From contig CM065309.1 in NCBI GenBank assembly GCA_033032175.1, positions 20,708,001-20,772,000 on the forward strand: 64,000 nt of DNA, read 5' to 3'. The notes under the pieces are model-generated. The model made no database searches and was not told the DNA's origin. It saw only the letters and a list, made by a program, of their open reading frames with translations. This document shows, one piece after another, positions 57,301 through 64,000 of the stretch. The first letter of the stretch is position 1. Every line of letters begins with the position of its first letter. Both the position numbers and the translations under genes were made by a program. This DNA is from Saturnia japonica. Its lineage: Eukaryota > Arthropoda > Insecta > Lepidoptera > Saturniidae.

Positions 57301-60300
57301 GCGTGATTGTAAGAAACAAACGAAGACCAATGCTAGTTTAAGGAAAACCGATTCCACCAATACAATGACGACCACGGCTTTACAACAAAGGAATCTTTCG
57401 CCTGTCGTGATGCTTGAGCGTGACCCTATGCTTGAGAGGTTTTCAATCAGGCACTGGGATGATGGATCTTGTAGGTTAGGGCCAGTGGCAGCTGCCGATA
57501 GGAAGCGATTGCTTGCTAAAGCTGATGAGGATGGGGAGGAGACTCCTCCCAACAAGTTTACGTCAGCTCGGAGGGGCAAAGCCCGTGATCTGGGCTCATC
57601 TGTAGGAAGAACGCGCGCGGAAGTTACTTGTGCGTTGCCGCAGGATTGTCCCCTTCCTGGGTTGACAAGTTCTGATGAGGCTGGTTGTATTACGGACGCG
57701 GCTGCGGCTGCCGTTGTTGATGCGGCTGGTGCCTTTGCTGAAGTGGGAGTACTCGAGGGCATCGAGCTCCTCGATCCCGACAGTTTGAGGGCCCTCGCAA
57801 AGGAGAAAGTAGACGCGGTCCTTGAGGTTGCCAAGAAATCTGGCAACCTCAAGGGCACGTTTGTTAAAAACCTGAAGGAGGCGGCGTGGACCCTCCATGA
57901 GGTCACTGCCACCGCTCTAACGCGTACGGTGACGGAGGAGACCCTCCTTCTGCGGCGCGAGACGGGGAGGCTTCGTCGGGAGGTCGATGCCGATGGTCGG
58001 TCGGGTGGGGGCTTCGCCTGCGCTGCCTTTGACGCAAAATATGCCCGTAAGTCAGGGACAGGATTCCCTGATGCAGGCTGTGTTTGATGCGATGGCGGAA
58101 CACATGTCGAGGATGGAGCGGTCGCTCCGGGTGTCTATGGGGGAGTTAGTTACTGCCCGCATAGAGGCCTTGGATGACCGTCTCCTCCCTGCCAAGGTGG
58201 TCCGCCCTCCTCTGGCTGCGGACAGACAGACTGCCCCGGGTCCTACAAGACCTAAGCCTTCCAGGGCTAAAACTTCGGGAATTAAATCCAGAGTGGCTGG
58301 TCCAGCGCCTTCTGAGGCGGAGAGGAATTTGGAAGAAGACTCCCTGGGGGTGGAGCATGTTATGACAGGGGCTGATGTTCCTGCTCCAGCCGCAACCGCC
58401 GAAGGATGGACCACCGTGTCTCGTCGGCGACGGAGGAAGAAAAAGCCAGTTAGTGAACCGAAGGCTGCTGCGACACTGGCTCCCGCTCCTGTTGGGAGAG
58501 CGCGTGCCAGCAAGCTTAAGGCGAAGCTACCCTCGTCACCGCGCTCAGCTGCAGTGATTATTACGCTGCAGCAGAGGCTTTGGCGGGGGGAATGAGTTAT
58601 AAGGATGCCTTTTTAAAAGCGCAGAAACAAGTCGCGCTAGCGGACCTCGGGATCGAGGACATCTCGGCGCGGCCCACAGCCACGGGATCCCGGATTGTCG
58701 AGATCCGTGGCTCCCGTGGTTCAGAGCAGGCGGACCGGATGGTTGAGATCCTGCAGACGGTATTGGCGGGCGAGGCCACTATCGCCAAGGCCATTAAAAA
58801 GGCAAGCGTCCGTGTGATTGGACTGGATGAATCAGTATCGGTCGAGGAGGTCGTGGCGGCTGCGGCTGCGAAAGCTGGCTGTCAGCAGGCCCTTATTAGG
58901 GCTGGCCCCATACGTGCCTATAGCAGGGGTATGGGAGCGGTTTATCTTTCGCTCCCGGCTTCCGCTGCCAGGGTTCTAGTGGAGGCAGGTCGTCTCCTTA
59001 TCGGGTGGAGTGCGGCACGTGTGCACCTCTTGGAGAGTGGGCCCATGCGCTGTTACAAGTGCATGGGTGTGGGCCACACTCGTCCACTCTGCCCGTCGAC
59101 GATAGACCGCGGAGCCCTGTGTTTCCGGTGCGGGCAGCCTGGCCACAAGGCGCTGGAGTGTGCAGCAAAAAAGTTCCACTGTGCCTTGTGTTTCGACGCC
59201 GGGAGGCCCGCGAATCACCAGATGACTGGAGCTGCCTGTAAGCCGCCGCCCACTAAGGGAATGGCGCCGCAACTACCTCTACCAAGCTCAGAGGATAGCG
59301 TAGACGTTGGGTAGAAGGGGGGCGATTTCGCCTCCTTCCTACCCTTGCTGAACCAAGGGGAGACGGGTCGGGGGGCCCGTCTTCCCATTGCACTGGTTCA
59401 GCCGTCTGGGAGACAGTTGGGGTTGTACCAGACTGTCTCTCTTTAGCGCCGAGGCCCGACTGGGGCCAGCCGCCGGGGCGACGCGGCAGATTGCAACCGC
59501 ATTGCCCGCGCGCCCCGCTATGGCGGCCGATGGTACACCGTGGAGTTTTAGTGAGTAGGAGTCTCACATAACCACTCGTCCCCCCGGGCGAGTGTGTACC
59601 CATGACGGGTTTCTCCACGTAAAAAAAAAAAAAAAGGTACGGATATACAGATAGGATATGTAACTAATTCATTTTATATTCCAATAAGCACATTCGTATT
59701 TATTCATCCATTAAACAAATAGCGTCCATTCTGTCATAAAGCAGAACTACTTATTCTATTATGTTCGGATCTGAAGAATTTCTATGGAAAGCCGACTAAC
59801 CTCTGATCAGGAATCGATCAGGAATTTATTATAATATATTCTTTATTGCACATAATAAAAGCACATTAGGAAGGCATAATGCTAAATAGCAATCTCTATC
59901 AGTCTTGTACCGGAAAAACAAAACAAAAAAAGCCACATGCGTTTCCGATGCCAACAATTTCGAGGCACCCTGTATTAATTTAACAGTTATTTCAATCATC
60001 AATAAACTATTCATTTTCAGTAAAATTAGTCCAAACGGTACCCATGTTGGGAATATGCAAATTGTGGATATAACTAACAGTGTACACAACTTAGCAATTG
60101 GTGATGACATGGTTACTATGCTTCGCGGAGCTGTTACACAACCTGGAGGAGATCACGATTACGTCCTAGATCCGGATGTAAGTAATAAAATAATAAAACG
60201 ACATCGCTAACTATTATACCATAACTAGTTACTAGTCTTTTTAGTTAGGCTGATGACACTATTGAACAATAATTGGTAAATTGTACCGTTGAGATGTCAG

Positions 60301-62523
60301 TTATCAATACCGCTAGTCGACCAGAGATGGCGGTATTCGCAATGTCGCACAAAAGCTACTACAAAAACGCGACATCTCTTGAGTCTTTATTCCGTTGCCA
60401 ATAGCTTATGTAAAAATGATACTGTTATGGAAAGTTAACAAACGGGATTAATAAAGATAATTCATTGAAATAAGTAACCAGTAAAATTGTTTTTATATAC
60501 CCTACTATAAACACATCGATTAGTACTGACTCCAGTTATATTATTTACAGATATATTTGTAACAAATATTTACGTATACTTGGTTCTCATTAGTAGAAGA
60601 GATTTGACCTTGAACTGATTCATGTACAATAGTATATACTTTTTATTTTGCTTAAAACTCAAGGGTTGATTATCTATATATTTAATACCTGAGAAAAAAA
60701 CTTCAGACCTCTTTTTAAGAGTATTACGTGCACGGAAGACTGTTTGATTTTTGGCATGGTAAAAGTTTATATGCAGATGGAGTGCAGAAAGCTTGAATTT
60801 ATGTAGAATATGTGTGACCTGGCCAATGTCATTCAACTCAGATCCCCCCCCCCCCCCCCCCCCCCCAATATTGCCATTATCACTCAATTATGACTGCAAG
60901 TGACATAATATTTATTGTTTAGGTTCGTACTGCAAATGTCAAACAGAAAATAGTCTATGATCAAAAAGTCGCTGGTCGAATTTCGACCAATAGGCGGCCG
61001 CTAGTAAAGATTAATTAATTAATTAATCTAATTCATTAATTGATACACTATCATTCGCTTTATGATTAAATATGGAGTGTTCACAAACTTATCTGGCCCG
61101 GTGGCCTAAAGAGGATCTAACGACGCCATTTTGAATTGTCAATGCTTGCCATTCGCTGACATATCTGCCATTGGTTGTTTGCTCCGTGACATTTGCATTT
61201 GACAACACCAAATGCGATAACAGCGACTCTCTCACCGGGCCAGATAAGTTTGTGGCACTCTAATTGTTACCCTTGATTGCTTGCATGATTATTCTTTACT
61301 GAGTAACAAAGAAACCAGAAGTCTGCCAGAAAGATATCGACAGCTTATAGTTTTGTACAAAAAATAAGAAATATATGTTATTACCTACCTAGGTACTGGC
61401 TAAAATTAAAATTAAGAAACCTATTCTAATCCGTCTCGGTATGTATATCCGTGCAATCATCTAACTTGATTTTTCTAATATTCAGATAGCTGAAAGAGGT
61501 GTTGGACCAGTTCAAGCAATACTAGACATAAGCACTCAAGATTTAAATAAAGACAGATACTTTGGCATGGCGCCATATATAAAATATAGAGATATGCGCA
61601 TGAACTACACAAAAATACATAAAACTTTTGAAGATTTGAAGGACATAGTTTGTGAAGAGGTATGATTTAAAATAATATTTTCCCTTTAATATAGAGTCTT
61701 ACAAATGAATTTCCGTAAGCCAATTACGTGTTATAGGTTTTTACTAAAAGTGGTTGCTTTATTATCTCTGATTTAACATCAACACTATTTATGCAATATA
61801 ACCAGAGTTCCGAGTGATAATTTAAGCAAGTTCAATTCTTCATTGCAACTATCAGAAATAGACCGATAAGGACCTCGCAATGAACTTTTAACTTATGTAT
61901 AGTTAATCAATGTAAACTTGATTTCTGATAAGATATCTTTAAAGTTATCACTGATTTAAAAAAAAAAATACCTGCCTTCAAGAAAAACTGGCAAGTAATT
62001 AGATGAGACTAGTTACAAACTTTTCCTTTTAACACTGGTGTGAACATGTACATTGTACTAAAAATGCTTAACCATCATCTAAATTTGTATCGCAATGTTT
62101 TTCATTACCGAAAATTTAAGCTTGTTGTGGAATTCGAAAACTTGTTGTAACTTCAATTTATGTATGATCAGATGATGTCTCTATATTAAGGAGAAGTGAC
62201 GGAGAACCACTTTTCTCCTTCGAATTCTGAGTGATATTCCTACTTTATCGGTTTAATGTGCATAAGTCAGTTTCATTCGGATCTGGATACTACTACTCTT
62301 AAACATTGCATAACATTTTTTCAGAATGTAGAACTTATGAAATCAGCTTATGAATACCCGGAAGATATGGGGTTATTGCCAGGAATAATGCTTGAGAACC
62401 ATATAAAAGGTGGACATATTCCAGACACGGCCGCGTACATTATAATGACTCAATTAAAACGAAGCCTAATTACTGACAGACATTGGTATGAGAGACCTAA
62501 CAGACCTAACGCTTTTACTCCTG
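51313..62523 (+). CDS. Secreted animal haem-peroxidase-like protein, copy B (exons 1-10; 3' end outside window)
   Basis: Exons: 51313-51443, 51648-51787, 53163-53327, 54776-54963, 55616-55805, 56130-56318, 56409-56556, 60021-60177, 61486-61659, 62325-62523. Every exon has the same length and phase as in copy A, so the 560 residues seen align without gaps. The signal peptide is MIRRLIIFLTLYLNLSNA. It keeps RRVDGSCNNLNRPTYGAF, RAYEGGRLKSE, the proximal-His motif as WRQHNLIASKLAELNPNWDD, and RSLITDRHWYERP. The family GQFxDHD reads AEWIVND, so distal His is Asn137 and the haem-linking Asp is Val136; Pro273 and Leu366 are shared with copy A. Exons 11-12 were not found before 64000 and presumably lie to the right. 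No stop or frameshift is seen. Likely a secreted pseudo-peroxidase; ligand unknown. Confidence 0.9.
52030..52640 (+). mobile_element. Decayed jockey-type LINE fragment in intron 2 of copy B
   Basis: Frames with stops read VRDLGIYFYSKLTFSSQMDT, KASKTLGFILCNKIK and then YSKGILEYCSIVWSPT: the region after YADD in jockey/CR1-type reverse transcriptases (DLGV..D..L.F..H...I..KA.K.LGF; LEY.S.VWSP). Dead. Confidence 0.7.
53340..54029. other. Intron 3 of copy B, unclassified repeat-like sequence
   Basis: 53400-53980 has higher GC and several minus-strand frames of 82 and 87 codons with no recognised domain. It is absent from intron 3 of copy A, so it is probably an insertion. Confidence 0.35.
54030..54190 (-). 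repeat. Dispersed repeat, inverted copy of 47850-47990
   Basis: See the partner. Here it lies in intron 3 of copy B and ends in a short (TA)n at 54180-54192. Confidence 0.7.
54964..55615. other. Intron 4 of copy B
   Basis: AT-rich. ATTGTTTTCTATCCGTTT at 55429-55447 is shared with intron 4 of copy A (27199-27223), marking ancestral intron. No gene. Confidence 0.5.
56860..56873. repeat. Left target-site duplication of the R1-like LINE
   Basis: GGTACGGATATACA, repeated exactly at 59636-59649 after the poly-A. Confidence 0.92.
56874..59635 (+). mobile_element. ORF1-only R1-like LINE (non-autonomous) in intron 7 of copy B
   Basis: A 2762-bp GC-rich unit between 14-bp target duplications, with a 5' UTR of about 310 bp, a three-frame ORF1 remnant (57188-59314), a GC-rich 3' UTR of about 300 bp and a poly-A of about 15 nt (59621-59635). 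There is no trace of an endonuclease or reverse-transcriptase ORF2. The element therefore must have been copied by an enzyme supplied in trans, like mammalian half-LINEs. It is inserted in the sense orientation in the host intron; copy A's intron 7 lacks it. Confidence 0.9.
57188..59314 (+). pseudogene. R1-like LINE ORF1 (gag-like), two frameshifts
   Basis: ATG 57188 opens an acidic, Ala-rich N-terminal part (to about 58000). The frame then shifts to one open over 57987-58595 with SLMQAVFDAMAEHMSRMERS and WTTVSRRRRRKKK. Another shift near 58530-58575 leads to 58580-59314, which has MSYKDAFLKAQKQVALADLG, the RIVEIRGSRG region and three zinc knuckles: CYKCMGVGHTRPLC, CFRCGQPGHKALEC and a diverged third ending near GAAC. 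This order (WTTV, RNA-binding-like domain, three knuckles) is typical of R1-clade ORF1. Product would package LINE RNA; broken here. Confidence 0.88.
59650..60020. other. Intron 7 of copy B after the LINE
   Basis: TTCGGATCTGAAGAATTTC near 59764 aligns with copy A's intron near 29585, showing ancestral intron. No gene. Confidence 0.5.
60690..61015 (+). repeat. Unclassified dispersed element, copy 2, with poly-C tract
   Basis: Inverted partner of 47305-47645. It contains an uninterrupted run of about 23 C at 60844-60866, absent in the partner. Near its right end GGTCGAATTTCGACC forms a perfect short hairpin, followed by GGCGGCCGCTAG. A hairpin followed by CTAG resembles a Helitron 3' end, but similarity with the partner continues past CTAG (TAAAGA), which argues against that boundary. 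It lies in intron 8 of copy B. Confidence 0.65.
61075..61260. mobile_element. MITE with about 29-bp inverted repeats in intron 8 of copy B
   Basis: GAGTG, two variable bases, then ACAAACTTATCTGGCCC and GGTG at the left end is answered by the inverted CACCGGGCCAGATAAGTTTG and TGGCACTC at the right. The total is 186 bp with no coding capacity. Intron 8 of copy A lacks it. No certain target duplication was read. Confidence 0.8.
61660..62324. other. Intron 9 of copy B (empty site for the jockey-type LINE)
   Basis: Short intron that aligns with the flanks of the LINE in copy A: ATGTCTCTATATTAAGGAGA, CCTACTTTATCGGTTTAAT and TCTGGATAC correspond to 32719-32793 joined to 37091-37140. Confidence 0.6.
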
Positions 62524-64000
62524 GTAAGATTGTCAACATAATATAATTACGTTTATTTACCATTTTTACAAAATGTTCATTATATTTCATACCCTTCATT
62601 ATTGCTTGATAGATAATGACTAAATCAAATAATATTTTTCAATTTGCAATTATAGACAAATTAAAAATTATTTATTATGTAATATTTTGGAAATTTCATG
62701 TTTTATCGAATGGAGAGCGTTTTTAAACATACTCACCGGAAAACTGTTTAAATATCTTTTTCTTACCCAAATAAGAATAATAATACCTCCTAACCCAAAG
62801 AGCTTTGGAAGCCCTACTCCCCGCAGGAATACAACACAAGGTTATTTGGCTGCAATCTTCTGTAGGGTGGAGGTGTTCCACCAGTCAGGCTACCCCAAGT
62901 AGAGAGAAATCTCCAAAGAAATTTATCTGTGCCGTCCCTCACTTAGGGTGGAGTGAAACCGGCAAGAATTTGTTTTTAATCTCCTGTGTCGTTAATCGAT
63001 GACGCTATGACAAAGCTTCATTCGTACAAAAAATCAAAAGTTTACGACATTATTTTGAGGCGGTGGCATTATGAAGATATTTTACTAAAAACTTGCATTT
63101 TGATTTGTAAGATGTACACAAAATTTGAAAACATTTTGTTAGTTTTTTGGCATATACGTTTTATTTGAACGTTCATAGAAATCTTATTTTGCATACGAAC
63201 GAATTGTTTTTAAGTAATGTCTCATAAATTGATGCTGAAAATATTATAGTTTAAGACATTTTCTTAAAAATGACTAACGATAAAGAAATAAAACTTTTGT
63301 TCACGAGTGCCTAAACATGGTAAGATTTGCAGTGACTTTGTTTGGTAATCCACTAAAACTAGGTAATAACATGTTACCGACGCATTGTGATGTATAAATA
63401 TTACTTGTGCATAATAAACAATATACTAAGTTGAATGATAGAAAAGAACCTTTAATCAAAAACTTGGAACTATTATTCTGTGGCATCTAACAATTATGAA
63501 GTAAAACATTTATTCCTACAGCTCTAACCACTAACAGGTTGTTTCAAGGTTGATTTTGTATTACAATAAGTACAAGAGTGAAAAATAGCGCAGTGCATCC
63601 AAAACATAGAAATACGAAAATTCTCTCAAAAAGTTATATTCCTGTATTTAACATGATTAAAAGATGTTTATATTTGCGAGATGACTCGAAAAGTATTTTC
63701 TTAAAAACTGTTCCAAGGAATACCTTCTTCGCATATCCATACAATATGTTGTTGGCTATGTTACAAAATGATGCGGACACACTGACAACTGGCTCTTTGG
63801 AAAGCTTTCCAAAAAAAAGTTCGCGAATTCCAGCTTCCAGAACTTAACATTGAAGCATGAATTTGTTATGATTTAATAGATTATATTTAATATAAACATA
63901 TTCTACTAACTTTATTCTTAGATGCACACCTGTTTACATTTATTTAGTAAAGGAAATAGTAGATTATTCTTTTATAATTATGTCGCCGTTCAATTGCCAA
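62524..64000. other. Intron 10 of copy B, continuing past the window
   Basis: 62524-62710 is nearly identical to 37365-37555. A dispersed repeat lies at 62788-62925 (sister of 24410-24545). Open frames at 62986-63168 and 63578-63847 have no recognisable domain. Exons 11 and 12 were searched for by motif (FEVRKSNLAGLL, SCDEIPQVDL) and not found. Confidence 0.5.
62788..62925. repeat. Dispersed repeat, sister of 24410-24545
   Basis: GGAAGCCCTACTCCCCGCAG then GGTTATTTGGCTGCAATCTT and CTGTAGGGTGGAGGTGTTCC matches intron 3 of copy A. It sits inside intron 10 of copy B, past the near-identical section shared with copy A. Confidence 0.65.

Noticed and set aside
57016..57912. 298-codon minus-strand open frame
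   Set aside because: It is antisense to the LINE ORF1, low-complexity in Ser/Ala, and has no domain; GC-rich sequence leaves few stops.
58052..58513. 153-codon minus-strand frame
   Set aside because: Antisense shadow of the same LINE ORF1.
60997..61003. Helitron 3' terminus (hairpin plus CTAG)
   Set aside because: Similarity with the inverted partner continues beyond CTAG, so this is not demonstrably the element's end.

Overview
The window looks like AT-rich insect nuclear DNA, most probably from a moth or butterfly. It has GT-AG introns, no operons, and a dense mix of LINEs (jockey, R1 and RTE types), Tc1/mariner elements, BEL and copia LTR elements, a Helitron remnant, a tRNA-derived SINE and short dispersed repeats of kinds familiar from Lepidoptera. 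The order is inferred from repeat content and cannot be proved from this sequence alone.

The only host genes I can support are two tandem plus-strand paralogues of a secreted animal haem-peroxidase-family protein. Copy A (15485-38892) has 12 exons that I joined by hand. All exon phases agree and give an uninterrupted 618-residue protein with a signal peptide. Copy B (51313-62523) has the same first ten exons with identical lengths and phases. Its last two exons lie beyond the right edge. Both have a TATAAAAG box exactly 58 nt upstream of the ATG, and their 5' flanks are related. The fold-level motifs are kept, but the distal catalytic His is Thr (A) or Asn (B), both haem-linking acidic residues are gone, and the Asn behind the proximal His is Leu. 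The pair therefore looks like secreted pseudo-peroxidases. Coding divergence is patchy: parts of exons 2, 5 and 10, plus the start of intron 10, are almost identical between copies while adjoining coding sequence is strongly diverged, which suggests gene conversion.

Layout: 1-950 decayed DUF7869-like transposon protein; 1789-3091 Tc1/mariner element; 4.2-5.6 kb RTE scraps; 6.2-9.95 kb decayed BEL/Pao element (minus); 10.1-12.1 kb decayed copia element; 12.7 kb a 78-bp LINE stub; 13.0-14.35 kb second Tc1/mariner copy; 14.5-38.9 kb copy A, whose introns hold LINEs, a SINE, tandem repeats and a nearly intact jockey-type LINE (32794-37080); 38.9-48.3 kb repeat-rich intergenic DNA with Helitron, RTE and a vestige of peroxidase intron 10; 48.3-51.3 kb 5' flank of copy B, split by a LINE that carries a mariner; 51.3-64 kb copy B, with an ORF1-only R1-like LINE in intron 7 and a MITE in intron 8. 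Several insertions have clear target-site duplications, and for two of them the paralogous intron serves as an empty site.
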